Part shown: positions 1 to 7,825 of the stretch, piece after piece
Layout: every line of letters starts with the position of its first letter
Position numbering within the stretch: the first letter of the stretch is position 1
From: Massilia endophytica
GTDB taxonomy: Bacteria; Pseudomonadota; Gammaproteobacteria; Burkholderiales; Burkholderiaceae_D
Length of the DNA: 64,000 nucleotides
Direction of reading: 5' to 3'
Assembly (NCBI RefSeq): GCF_021165955.1
Contig: NZ_CP088952.1
Span: forward strand, 1,984,001 to 2,048,000
Made by a program: the position numbers and the translations under genes
Notes under the pieces: generated by a model
Databases searched by the model: none
What the model was told of the DNA's origin: nothing
The model's input: only the letters and a program-made list of their open reading frames with translations

Positions 1-119
1 GCCAGCGCCTCCTCCAGCGCGGGGGCGCGCGCGATCAGGCGCGCCTTCAGCATCTCGTAGGCGGCGCTGCCGGCTCCTTCCGAGATGGCAGCGGTCAATG
101 CAGAGGTAATGACATCCAT
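1..119 (-). CDS. N-terminal fragment of an unrecognised protein (cut by window edge)
   Basis: An open frame runs from an ATG at 119 to the window edge, giving 39 residues that begin MDVITSALTAAISEG and look helical and alanine-rich. The remainder lies outside the window, so no family can be assigned. It is divergent from the SDR gene, with about 130 bp between them that holds no other recognisable gene. Confidence 0.45.
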   Translation of the reverse strand, partial: MDVITSALTAAISEGAGSAAYEMLKARLIARAPALEEAL

Positions 120-249
120 GGAAGACTCACTCCGGGCTGCGGTTAGGCATATCTGACCACAGGCACCGTTGCAAGTCCAGTCATCCGCAAGCGTGCTGGT
201 GCTTGCCACCGATCGATTATGATGGGGGCAAATGCGAGCAGAGGGAGGA

Positions 250-984
250 ATGGTGATCAAGGCTGTTGTGACAGGGCATAGCCGTGGCCTGGGGGAGGCT
301 GTCGCCGCCGAGCTGCTGGCGCGGGGCGCATCCGTGCTGGGGGTCGCGCGCGCGGGAAACGAAGCGCTCGCGGCCCGCTATCCTTTGCTGCAGCAGGTGG
401 CGCTCGATCTGGCCGATACCGCCTCCCTGGCGGCATGGCTGAAGGGCGGCGCCATGGCCGCCTTTCTTGCCGGTGCGCAGACCGCGCTGCTGGTGAATAA
501 CGCCGGCATAGTCCAGCCCGTCGCCCCTGCGGGCAGGCAGGATCCGCAGGAGCTCGCCCGTGCCATGGCGCTGAATGTGGCGGCGCCGGTACTGCTGTCG
601 AACGCTTTCCTCCAGAGCGCAGTGCGGATGGACCGCCGCATCGTGCACATCTCCAGCGGCGCGGGACGCCAGCCATATGCGGGGTGGAGCGCCTATTGCA
701 CCAGCAAGGCCGCGCTGGACATGCACGCACGCGCCGTCCGGGCGGACAATGTCGCCGGCCTGCGCATCGCCAGTGTCGCCCCCGGCGTGATCGACACCGA
801 TATGCAGGCCGCGCTGCGCGCAGCCAGCACCGAAGATTTCCCGCAGCGCCCGCGTTTCGATGCCCTCAAGCGCGAGGGCGGCCTGGCCAGTCCGGCCGAC
901 ACGGCCCGGCGCCTGGCTGACTACGTCCTTTCCCCCAGTTTCGGCAGCGAAGCGCTGGCCGATCTGCGCTCTCTTACCGCCTGA
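250..984 (+). CDS. SDR family NAD(P)-dependent oxidoreductase
   Basis: A classical-size short-chain dehydrogenase (about 244 residues). Seen: an N-terminal nucleotide-binding motif TGHSRGLG, the NNAG motif, a Ser in HISSGAG, and the catalytic YCTSK (Tyr-x3-Lys) motif, followed by PGVIDTDM. The family reduces or oxidises carbonyl/alcohol groups with NAD(P); the substrate cannot be told. The start is uncertain: ATG 232, ATG 250 and GTG 253 are in frame, and a purine-rich GAGGGAGGA lies directly before 250. The product starts at MVIKAVV here because that fits the usual length before the Rossmann motif. It stands alone. Confidence 0.85.
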   Translation: MVIKAVVTGHSRGLGEAVAAELLARGASVLGVARAGNEALAARYPLLQQVALDLADTASLAAWLKGGAMAAFLAGAQTALLVNNAGIVQPVAPAGRQDPQELARAMALNVAAPVLLSNAFLQSAVRMDRRIVHISSGAGRQPYAGWSAYCTSKAALDMHARAVRADNVAGLRIASVAPGVIDTDMQAALRAASTEDFPQRPRFDALKREGGLASPADTARRLADYVLSPSFGSEALADLRSLTA

Positions 985-1112
985 GTCCGGCGCGTCAAGC
1001 CGCGGATTTTGCGGTCCATTTCACGTTGCGGCGAGCCTGTATATATAAACAGTGTCGCCAACCCGGCCACAATTCAGCTCAGCCGGTGTTGTGGAATTGA
1101 TATTTGAGACAG

Positions 1113-1126
1113 TTGAGCAACATCAA
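1113..1126 (+). promoter_or_regulatory. candidate Fnr/Anr-type box upstream of the PEP-CTERM gene
   Basis: The 14-mer reads TTGAG-CAAC-ATCAA, matching nine of ten positions of the Fnr consensus TTGAT-N4-ATCAA. It sits about 70 bp upstream of the start codon at 1196. Two Fnr-type regulators are encoded directly downstream of that gene. Binding is inference; no clear -10 element at the standard distance could be identified. Confidence 0.4.
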
Positions 1127-1195
1127 AGACCGTATCGTTTGTACCGCACACCCGTGCTTCCGATCAAAGAAAACCTTTATTTAGGGGGACGTACA

Positions 1196-1732
1196 ATGAA
1201 GATCAAAGTCGCAATTGCTTCGCTGCTGGCTGCTCTGAGCCTGTCGACCAGCGCCATGGCCGATACGGTCAATGCCGGCGTCCTGCCGGTCGCTCCTGCC
1301 AATCCATTCAGCCATGTGTTCAGCCATGGCCCGGGCGCCTTCTTCGATACCGTCAACTTCGACGTCATCGCCCCCCAGGTGGGCTCCTCGGCCAATCCCC
1401 TCGTGCTGACGCTGGGCGGCATCGATGTGTACAACATCACCGGCCTGTCCTATCAGCTGTGGGACAACTACCACCCGGCTGGCCTGATCAGCTACGGTGT
1501 CTTCAATGGTGACAACACCACCAACATCACGCTGCTGGCGCCAGGCAGCTACCACATCGACATCACCGGCACTGCCGACGGCGTGGCTGGCGGGGTCTAT
1601 GGTGTGGCCCTGATCAGCGCCGTGCCGGAAGCCGAAACCTATGCCATGCTGATTGCCGGCCTGGGCTGCCTGGTCTTCGTCAAGCGCCGTCAGCGCAACA
1701 AAATCGAAGTCGACTCTTCCACCTTCGCATAG
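1196..1732 (+). CDS. PEP-CTERM sorting-domain protein, FxDxF-like
   Basis: A 178-residue exported protein. A signal peptide is visible (MKIKVAIASLLAALSLSTSAMA). The mature part starts with a segment containing FFDTVNF, close to the motif of the FxDxF group of PEP-CTERM proteins. The C-terminus has the sorting-signal layout: VPEAETYAM, a hydrophobic helix, then a basic KRRQR cluster. The usual Pro-Glu-Pro is Pro-Glu-Ala here, and about ten residues follow the basic cluster, which is long. Such proteins are normally processed by exosortase and linked to exopolysaccharide; no exosortase gene is in the window. ATG 1196 was chosen because an AGGGGG Shine-Dalgarno lies just before it and the signal peptide begins there. 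Confidence 0.85.
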   Translation: MKIKVAIASLLAALSLSTSAMADTVNAGVLPVAPANPFSHVFSHGPGAFFDTVNFDVIAPQVGSSANPLVLTLGGIDVYNITGLSYQLWDNYHPAGLISYGVFNGDNTTNITLLAPGSYHIDITGTADGVAGGVYGVALISAVPEAETYAMLIAGLGCLVFVKRRQRNKIEVDSSTFA

Positions 1733-1808
1733 AGCCGCTTCTCCCTTGTCCGCAGGTTGACGGGGGCCCAGGCTTTTGACCCCATGAGGGCCTGAGTGCC
1801 CGTCCTTC

Positions 1809-1848
1809 AAAATGCTGCCCGGCGCCGGACGGGCAGCATTTTTCTTTT
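1809..1848 (+). terminator. Rho-independent terminator after the PEP-CTERM gene
   Basis: An 11-bp stem, AATGCTGCCCG pairing with CGGGCAGCATT, encloses an 8-base loop and is followed by a T-rich run (TTTCTTTT). It lies about 75 bp past the stop codon and separates this gene from the regulators downstream. Confidence 0.85.
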
Positions 1849-1920
1849 GTCGCTAACGCACCACGACGAGCTCAGCACTTAACATTGATGAAACAATAAT
1901 CGTGGAAAATTTGCTAATCT

Positions 1921-1934
1921 TTGATCTGTAACAC
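1921..1934 (+). promoter_or_regulatory. weak Fnr-like half-site upstream of the tandem fnr-type genes
   Basis: The sequence TTGAT-CTGT-AACAC has one perfect Fnr half-site and one poor half. It lies about 70 bp before the first regulator gene in an AT-rich stretch (1870-1950) that probably holds its promoter. Autoregulation is possible, but the second half-site is too weak to be sure. Confidence 0.25.
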
Positions 1935-2002
1935 AGCAATAACAACAAATCCCGCCACCGGACCCAAGGGTGGCTGCCAACTCCAGGACGAAGAGGCTCT
2001 CC

Positions 2003-2743
2003 ATGAAGCAAGTTCCGATCGAGTTTGTATCCGCACTCCCCAAAGTTCTCCCCATGACTCCCGCGTGCGCCGAATGCAGGGTGGCGCGCCTGTGCGCCGT
2101 TGCCGAAATCAGCCCGCGCTCGGGGGCGCCGCTGGTCACGCGCCGCATGCGCGTTCAGCGCGGCGCCAGCCTGCACCATGCGGGCGACCAGGTCCGCGAC
2201 CGCTTTTACGTGGTCCGCTACGGCCGTTTCAAGATCCTCCAGGCCGACCCCGACGGGCAGATGCGCCTGACCGGGCTGGCCCTCAGCGCCGACCTGATGG
2301 ACCTGAACGTCATCGGCCTGGAACGCCACCCGTGCACGGTGACGGCGCTGGAAGACAGCGAAGTGTGCGAAGTGAGCTACGGCCCGCTGGACCGCTTCAC
2401 CGAAGACAATCACACCGTGCTGACCCATCTGCCTGCGCTGCTGGCGCGCCAGATGCAGCGCGAACAGGACGCGGCGCTGCGCCTGCGCCATGGCAAGGCC
2501 GCCCAGCGCCTGGCCGAATTCCTGCTGCGCGTCTCGGAAGCCTATGTGAAGCGCGGCTTTGCGGCCCTGCGCTTCCAGCTTCCCATGCCCAAGGCCGACA
2601 TTGCGGAATACATCGGTATTTCGGCAGAATCACTGAGCCGCCTGCTGGCGCGCTTCAGCGAAGAACGCCTGCTCAGCATCGATGGCCCCAGCCTCGAAAT
2701 TCTGGATGCCGACCGCCTCCGTGAAGCAGCAGGGGAATGGTGA
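2003..2743 (+). CDS. Fnr-type transcriptional regulator with four iron-sulfur cysteines
   Basis: A Crp/Fnr-family regulator of 246 residues. Seen: an N-terminal C-x2-C-x5-C cluster (C22, C25, C31) and a further Cys at C122 in the EVCEVSY context, the same pattern that binds the oxygen-sensing [4Fe-4S] cluster in E. coli Fnr. A cyclic-nucleotide-binding-type beta-roll follows, then a helix-turn-helix at the C-terminus. The recognition helix reads ESLSR, keeping the Glu-x2-Ser-Arg pattern that reads TTGAT half-sites. This predicts an anaerobic or redox regulator. ATG 2003 is preferred over an in-frame ATG at 1970 because it is followed by the family-like N-terminus. Its stop overlaps the next start by one base. 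Confidence 0.9.
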   Translation: MKQVPIEFVSALPKVLPMTPACAECRVARLCAVAEISPRSGAPLVTRRMRVQRGASLHHAGDQVRDRFYVVRYGRFKILQADPDGQMRLTGLALSADLMDLNVIGLERHPCTVTALEDSEVCEVSYGPLDRFTEDNHTVLTHLPALLARQMQREQDAALRLRHGKAAQRLAEFLLRVSEAYVKRGFAALRFQLPMPKADIAEYIGISAESLSRLLARFSEERLLSIDGPSLEILDADRLREAAGEW

Positions 2744-3477
2744 TGAGCAAGCCCGCCTGCATGAACTGCGCCACGCGCCCGCTGTGCGCGCCGCACACGC
2801 TGGAAGTGGCCGATATCCACCAGATCGACCGCATGATCACCGGCCGCTACGCCATCCGTACGGGAGAGCGGCTGCGCCTTGAGGAAGAGGAGGGCGGCAG
2901 CGTCTTCCTGGTGCGCACGGGCGTGTCCAAGTGCACCTATCTGACGGCGGACGGCGGCGAATGCGTCACCGGCTTCCTGGACAGCGGCGACCTGCTGACC
3001 CTGGACCGCAACGAGCTCCATGGCAAAGTCTGCGAGCTGGTGGCCCTGACTCCCAGCACGGTCTGCCGCCTGTCCCTGGCCCAGCTGCGCCTGGCGGCCC
3101 TGGACAATCCACAGCTCCAGCGCCAGCTGATCTATCTGCTGAGCCGCGAGATCGCCCGCCAGGGCCTGGCCGTCCAGCTCCTGCGCCATACCAGCGCCGC
3201 CCAGCGGCTCGCGCATTTCCTCGTGAGCGCCTCCTGGAAGAACGCGCAGCGCGGCAAGCCCGATACCGACTTCATGCTGCCCATGACGCGGCGCGACCTG
3301 GCGGATTATCTCGGCCTGAGCGAATCGACGACGGCCCGCCTGTACAGCGAGTTCAACAAGCTGGGCTACATCCAGCTCCATCATCGCCACCTGCGCATCC
3401 TGCAGCCCGAGGCCTTGCGCAAGCTGGCGGGCGCCAGCGCCTTCCCCGAAAGGCAGGCTGTCGCCACGGAGAGCTAA
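2743..3477 (+). CDS. second Fnr-type regulator with altered recognition helix
   Basis: A 244-residue Crp/Fnr-family protein translated from an ATG that shares one base with the preceding stop; AGGGG lies 7 bp upstream. It again carries C-x2-C-x5-C at the extreme N-terminus (C6, C9, C15) and a Cys at C108 in the position of the fourth ligand, so an iron-sulfur cluster is likely. The helix-turn-helix is intact, but the recognition helix reads SESTTARLY: aligned to Fnr, the Glu and Ser that contact DNA are Ser and Ala, with Arg kept. It therefore probably binds a different site from its neighbour. The two genes form one transcription unit. Confidence 0.88.
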   Translation: MSKPACMNCATRPLCAPHTLEVADIHQIDRMITGRYAIRTGERLRLEEEEGGSVFLVRTGVSKCTYLTADGGECVTGFLDSGDLLTLDRNELHGKVCELVALTPSTVCRLSLAQLRLAALDNPQLQRQLIYLLSREIARQGLAVQLLRHTSAAQRLAHFLVSASWKNAQRGKPDTDFMLPMTRRDLADYLGLSESTTARLYSEFNKLGYIQLHHRHLRILQPEALRKLAGASAFPERQAVATES

Positions 3478-4046
3478 GGGCGGATCCGGCGGAAATGCCA
3501 GTAGCCGCGCAGACCCAGCAGGACAGCGATGCACAGGGTGAAGCCCGCAGCCCTGCCATACTGGCGGCTGGTCAGTGCGTCGAACCAGAAGCGCGAAGCG
3601 GCCAGCGGCGCGATCAGGTATGCCAGCCGGTGCAGCCGCGTCCAGCGCCATGCGCCCAGCGCGCGCTTGGCCGCCCGTCCGCTCGTCAGCCCCAGCGGAA
3701 CCAGCAGCAGGAAGGCCAGCGCATCCACGAAGTTGGCTGGGGTACGCACGATATGGCGGCCCAGCTCCAGCATGTCGAAGCGCTGTTCGAAGCAGGCCAG
3801 CCCCACGTGCAGCAGGGCATAGTAGAAGGCGGCCAGTCCAAGAATGCCGCGCAGCGGGGCAAGCGCATGCCAGCCTGAGAGCTTGCGTAGCGGCGTAAGG
3901 GCAAGCGCGAGGCAAAGAAAGTACATGGTCCAGATGCCGCTCTTGCCGATCAGGTATCCTGCCGGGTCCGCCGCTGCGATGGAGATGGCCAGCATGCAGG
4001 CCATCGGCACCATGGCCAGTGTCCAGGCGGCAGGCTTGAGGTGCAT
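3474..4046 (-). CDS. msrQ: MsrQ-like haem-binding membrane subunit (ferric reductase-like domain)
   Basis: A 190-residue membrane protein with about six hydrophobic segments. The order LRGILGLAAFYYALLHVGL, then PLGLTSGRAAKRALG and WTRLHRLAYL matches MsrQ/YedZ, the haem b membrane partner that delivers electrons to the periplasmic methionine sulfoxide reductase MsrP. The His residues in ALLH and RLHR are the likely haem ligands. No msrP gene is adjacent, so the partner must be elsewhere or different. The 3' end overlaps the end of the second Fnr-type gene by 4 bp (convergent), and the DUF418 gene lies one base upstream on the same strand. Confidence 0.75.
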   Translation of the reverse strand: MHLKPAAWTLAMVPMACMLAISIAAADPAGYLIGKSGIWTMYFLCLALALTPLRKLSGWHALAPLRGILGLAAFYYALLHVGLACFEQRFDMLELGRHIVRTPANFVDALAFLLLVPLGLTSGRAAKRALGAWRWTRLHRLAYLIAPLAASRFWFDALTSRQYGRAAGFTLCIAVLLGLRGYWHFRRIRP

Positions 4047-4047
4047 G

Positions 4048-5670
4048 TCAGGCCGCTATGGTCTGCGGCGCAGGCGTACGCATGGCGGGCCAGCGCCAGT
4101 AGGTCAGGGCGCGCAGCAGGTATTCCGCTGGGCCGTAGCGGTAGCGCGCCAGCCACCAGTGGCTGAACAAGGTCTGCGCCGCCAGCACCGCCAGCACGTA
4201 AAGGATTTGTGCGCCGCGCGAAATCCCGTACAGGCCCAGGCCATGCGAGTAGAAGATGAGCGAGGACAGCACCGACTGGGTGAGGTAGTTGGTCAGGGCC
4301 ATCCTTCCGAGCGGAGCCAGTACCCCGAGCTGGCGCCGCCAGCGCCCGTGCGCCAGCACGACAACCAGTCCCATATAGCCCAGGCTCGCGGGCAATGCCG
4401 CGACATTGCGCACGACGCCCGTGTACAGGAAGGGGTCATACAGCTTTGCGAAATCCCGCGTATGGCCGAAAAGGCCGCCTGCCAGGCTGAGGGCCACGCC
4501 GAGCGGCAAGGCATAGCAGGCCAGCTTGCGGAACAGGGGAAGGTGGGCGGGGATGTTGCCGATCACGCCGGAGCGGACAAACCAGAAACCGATAAGGAAC
4601 ATGCCCAGTGCAAAGCTGTTCGGTATCATCCGTTCATACTCCCAGGCCTGCTCGATGCGCAGCGCGGCGGCCTCCTTGAAAGTGCCGTGCGCTTTGATTT
4701 GCGCGTCGCGCGCGTTGTATTTCAGCGTTTCGGCTGCAATGCGGTCTACCAGTACGCGGCGTTCCTGGAGCTGCTGCACCTGCGCGGGCGTCGCTTCGTT
4801 GCTGCTCATGAAATACCCGGTCATGGGAATGACGCGGGGGCCGAAAGTGAAGACGACCGACAGAAGGTAGATTCCCACACCGAGGCGCCATGCACGGCCG
4901 GGGCGCTCGTGCCAGACCGCCCCGGCAAGACCGCAGATGAGGTAGGCAGGCAGTGCCACCTGGAGAACCGGCAGCGGTATCGCGGGCTTCGTGTCCAGGT
5001 AGGTATTGATGAAGAGGGCGCAGGCGGCGGCAAAGGCGCCGAGCAGCATCACGATAGGGAAGGCATGGAGCTTCAGGCCGAATACGGCGTGGCGCTTCTC
5101 CTGCTGGAGGTAGAGCGCAGCGGCGAGCAGGAATCCAAGCGGGCGCCATTCATCGCCTGCCCATTTGAGGCCGAAGGTTTCGGACACGCCGATCATCAGG
5201 ACCAGCAGGGCTGCAATATAGAGCGGCCGGACATACAAGGCCGCGAGCAGGCCCGCCGCCGCCAGCCCGTAGGCGATGAGGATGTCGCCCGACCAGAAGA
5301 ACAGCACGTGCAGCGCGCCAAGGAGCAGCAATCCGGCGATGCGGCGAAGATAGGATGGAACGAAACTCCGCCCAGCCTGGTTCGCGCGCTCCAGCATCAC
5401 GGCGAAGCCCATGCCAAACAGCATCGAGAAGATTGTCCAGAATTTGCTGGTGACAAAGTACTGCACGAACCAGCTCCACCACCAGTCGATGCCCGTGAGG
5501 CCGGCTTCGATACCCAGGAAGTTCATGAGCGTGGGCCGGTTGAAGCTGTCGATGTTCATCATGAACACGCCGATCAGCGCGAAGCCGCGAACCACGTCGA
5601 GCACCTGTATGCGCTCTCCTGCAGGGGCGGAGTAGAGCGGGGGAGGGATGGGCTGGCAATCTTTGGTCAT
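4048..5670 (-). CDS. DUF418 family multi-pass membrane protein
   Basis: A roughly 540-residue integral membrane protein with many hydrophobic segments. The N-terminus has the DUF418 signature RIQVLDVVRGFALIGVFMMN, and the C-terminal third contains GRMALTNYLTQS and FSHWWLARYRYGPAEYLLR, both typical of this family. Its biochemical role is not established; acyltransferase-like or transport functions are suggested for relatives. ATG 5670 is chosen over an in-frame ATG at 5748, because the latter lies inside the twin operators of the divergent TetR gene. It is one base upstream of the MsrQ-like gene, so they are probably cotranscribed. Confidence 0.8.
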   Translation of the reverse strand: MTKDCQPIPPPLYSAPAGERIQVLDVVRGFALIGVFMMNIDSFNRPTLMNFLGIEAGLTGIDWWWSWFVQYFVTSKFWTIFSMLFGMGFAVMLERANQAGRSFVPSYLRRIAGLLLLGALHVLFFWSGDILIAYGLAAAGLLAALYVRPLYIAALLVLMIGVSETFGLKWAGDEWRPLGFLLAAALYLQQEKRHAVFGLKLHAFPIVMLLGAFAAACALFINTYLDTKPAIPLPVLQVALPAYLICGLAGAVWHERPGRAWRLGVGIYLLSVVFTFGPRVIPMTGYFMSSNEATPAQVQQLQERRVLVDRIAAETLKYNARDAQIKAHGTFKEAAALRIEQAWEYERMIPNSFALGMFLIGFWFVRSGVIGNIPAHLPLFRKLACYALPLGVALSLAGGLFGHTRDFAKLYDPFLYTGVVRNVAALPASLGYMGLVVVLAHGRWRRQLGVLAPLGRMALTNYLTQSVLSSLIFYSHGLGLYGISRGAQILYVLAVLAAQTLFSHWWLARYRYGPAEYLLRALTYWRWPAMRTPAPQTIAA

Positions 5671-5738
5671 GGATGGGGCCGCAGTAGTGGTGACGCCGGC
5701 TTGGTCGCAGAGTTGGGGGCGCGGCTTACAGATTCTGC

Positions 5739-5790
5739 TTGACACCATACCGACTAGTTGGTATCTTTATACATACCAACTAATCGGTAT
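5739..5790 (+). promoter_or_regulatory. tetR promoter overlapped by two 18-bp palindromic operators
   Basis: Two near-identical palindromes occur: ATACCGACTAGTTGGTAT at 5747-5764 and ATACCAACTAATCGGTAT at 5773-5790, 26 bp centre to centre. A sigma-70-like promoter is embedded: TTGACA at 5739-5744, a 17-bp spacer, and TATCTT at 5762-5767. A bound TetR dimer pair would cover the -35/-10 region and the start site, and would also block the divergent DUF418 gene. The promoter and dyads are seen; repression is inference. Confidence 0.8.
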
Positions 5791-5799
5791 GGAACTGAA

Positions 5800-6399
5800 A
5801 TGCGAGAGAAAACGGTCAATCCCAAGGTCAAGTTGCTGGACGCCGCCCTGCAGGTGATCCGCGCCCAAGGCTACGCGGGCACGTCGGTCGACGATATCTG
5901 CCGCGCAGCGGGAGTGACCAAGGGCAGCTTCTTCCACCACTTCAAGGGCAAGGATGAACTCGCGATCGCCGCCGTCGGGCACTGGACCGACGTCACCGGC
6001 GCGCTCTTCGCCAATGCCCCGTTCCGCTCCATTGCCGATCCGCGCGAACGGGTGCTGGCCTATGTGGACTTCCGCGCCGCCCTGATCCGGGGCGAGCTGC
6101 CGGACTTCACCTGCCTGCTGGGCACCATGGTGCAGGAGACTTACGCCACGCATCCCGCCATCCGCGATGCCTGTGAAGGCGCCATCCTCTTCCACGCGCG
6201 CACCGTCGCCGCCGACCTGGAGGAGGCCAAGCGCCAATACGCCCCGCAAGCGGGCTGGGAACCGCTGGACCTGGCGCTGTTCATCCAGGCCGGCATCCAG
6301 GGCGCCTTCATCCTGGCCAAGGCGGCGGACGATGCCGCTGCCGCAACCCGCGCCATCGCGCACCTGCGCAACTACCTGTCTTCCCTCCTGCCGGGCTGA
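5800..6399 (+). CDS. TetR/AcrR family regulator
   Basis: A 199-residue regulator with a classical N-terminal TetR helix-turn-helix (TSVDDICRAAGVTKGSFFHHFKGKDELA, residues about 30-57) and a variable ligand-binding C-terminal domain. ATG 5800 lies 9 bp after the second operator and gives the expected N-terminus (MREKTVNPKVKLLDAA). The operator layout predicts autorepression and control of the divergent DUF418/MsrQ-like genes. It may also drive the VOC gene that follows 37 bp downstream. The ligand cannot be inferred. Confidence 0.88.
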   Translation: MREKTVNPKVKLLDAALQVIRAQGYAGTSVDDICRAAGVTKGSFFHHFKGKDELAIAAVGHWTDVTGALFANAPFRSIADPRERVLAYVDFRAALIRGELPDFTCLLGTMVQETYATHPAIRDACEGAILFHARTVAADLEEAKRQYAPQAGWEPLDLALFIQAGIQGAFILAKAADDAAAATRAIAHLRNYLSSLLPG

Positions 6400-6436
6400 C
6401 CCGGCGCCACCCACCCATCCTTCCAAGGAGACGCAC

Positions 6437-6916
6437 ATGCAAAAACTCACCCCATGCCTCTGGTTCAATTTCAATGCCGAAGAGGCCGTCGATTTTTACC
6501 TGAGCGTCTTCAAGGACGGCAAGGTGCTCGAAGTGTCGCGCTACGGCGATGCCGTGCCCAGCCTCAAGGGCAAGGTGCTGACCATGCGTTTCGTCATCCA
6601 CGGCCAGGAATTCCAGGCCCTGAATGCCGGTCCGCAATTCCCCTTCACGGAAGCCATTTCCATTTCCGTGGACTGCGCCGACCAGCAGGAAGTGGACACC
6701 CTGTGGACGAAGCTCACCGCCGACGGCGGCTCGCCCGGCCAATGCGGCTGGCTGAAGGACAAGTTCGGCCTGTCCTGGCAGATCGTGCCCTCCGCCTTGC
6801 CGCGCCTGTTGAAGGATGGTGACCCCGAGAAGGCGGCGCGCGCCATGGGCGCCATGATGCAGATGGGGAAGATCGATATCGCTGCCATTCAGGCCGCCTA
6901 CGACGGCAAGGCCTGA
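6437..6916 (+). CDS. VOC family protein, PhnB-like
   Basis: A 159-residue glyoxalase-fold protein of the PhnB/3-demethylubiquinone methyltransferase-like group. It begins QKLTPCLWFNFNAEEAVDFYLSVF and contains FGLSWQIVPSALPRLL, both typical of this subgroup. Members are often coexpressed with TetR regulators, and their substrates are generally unknown. The start is well supported by AAGGAG 6 bp upstream. It follows the TetR gene on the same strand and probably belongs to its transcription unit. Confidence 0.85.
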   Translation: MQKLTPCLWFNFNAEEAVDFYLSVFKDGKVLEVSRYGDAVPSLKGKVLTMRFVIHGQEFQALNAGPQFPFTEAISISVDCADQQEVDTLWTKLTADGGSPGQCGWLKDKFGLSWQIVPSALPRLLKDGDPEKAARAMGAMMQMGKIDIAAIQAAYDGKA

Positions 6917-6918
6917 TA

Positions 6919-6932
6919 TTGAGCCAGATCTA
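6919..6932 (+). promoter_or_regulatory. candidate Fnr-like box
   Basis: TTGAG-CCAG-ATCTA lies just after the VOC gene and 75 bp before the start of the unknown gene at 7007. The first twelve bases are identical to those of a site at 62870. Seven of ten consensus Fnr positions match. Confidence 0.25.
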
Positions 6933-7006
6933 ACACGCGGGGAAAGCAGGGAACGCCTGCCGGTTCAGGCGATCGGATAGTTTTACAACCCTATCCGGAG
7001 AACGAA

Positions 7007-7738
7007 ATGGACCGACATGAACAGGAGCCCGGCACGCTGGACGAACTGCCCGATTTCCAGCCGGAGAAGCCGGGCTTTCCCCTCTGGCAGCACGTCAAAT
7101 CCACCAGCAGGAGCTTCACCATGATGGAGGCGGGGCAGGTCCTGCTGCAGGCTGGCGGCGAGATCGACAAGGATCCGGCAGCGGGCCTCTACCTCGACCT
7201 CGTGCTGGAAAGAGAGCTGGTGGGCAGGGCCGGGCTGCTGGGCCATGGCAGGCTCGGCGCCCGCGTCGAAAGCACGCTGTGGCTCGATGCAGGCGTGTAC
7301 GAGTTCTCGACGGTATGGCGCTCGGACCGGCCGCTGGGAACCGTGCACCAGTTCTGGATGGCGCGGCCCGATATCGACCAGGACCCGCAGCATCAGTACA
7401 AGCTCAGCCTGGCCTGCAACGGCGGCCCGCTGTTCACCCGCCTCAGCTTCGGCCATCCGGCGCAGGTAAGGGCTGCAGCCGTGTACGAGGCCGAGCTGCT
7501 GGAGCCGGATTCAAAGATGGAGCTCTGGATGTACGCCCGCGCCTTGCCGAGCAACAGCGTCCAGTCCCTGGGTTACGACAGGCGCGCCAACGGCCGCCGC
7601 ATCGAAAAGATCCAGCTCGCGAAGACGCTGTCCCTGCCGCCTGCCAGTCCCTACAACGGGGTGTGGCAGATCGAAACCGTGATGGAGAGCCGCAATGCGC
7701 GCCCCTCCGGTTCCGGCCTTGCGCTGCACATACGCTGA
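7007..7738 (+). CDS. hypothetical protein, 243 aa
   Basis: A soluble-looking protein without signal peptide or membrane segment; I do not recognise its family. It is rich in acidic and aromatic residues and contains stretches such as GLYLDLVLERELVG and GVWQIETVMESRNARPSG that suggest mostly beta structure. GGAG lies 8 bp upstream of the ATG. It stands between the VOC gene and a small membrane protein, with no convincing shared operon. Codon use matches the neighbours, so the gene is probably real. Confidence 0.6.
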   Translation: MDRHEQEPGTLDELPDFQPEKPGFPLWQHVKSTSRSFTMMEAGQVLLQAGGEIDKDPAAGLYLDLVLERELVGRAGLLGHGRLGARVESTLWLDAGVYEFSTVWRSDRPLGTVHQFWMARPDIDQDPQHQYKLSLACNGGPLFTRLSFGHPAQVRAAAVYEAELLEPDSKMELWMYARALPSNSVQSLGYDRRANGRRIEKIQLAKTLSLPPASPYNGVWQIETVMESRNARPSGSGLALHIR

Positions 7739-7825
7739 GGTGCGTCACCGTACAGACAGCAGTATGCCCGGGTAGCGAAACTCCTTGCAGGCCGGGCGGT
7801 CCGGCCGCGCTCCGAGGAGACTGCA

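Noticed and set aside
3844..5742. A 632-codon open frame on the plus strand.
   Set aside because: It is antisense to the DUF418 gene, whose family motifs are clear. The product is Gln/Arg/Glu-rich and has no family features.
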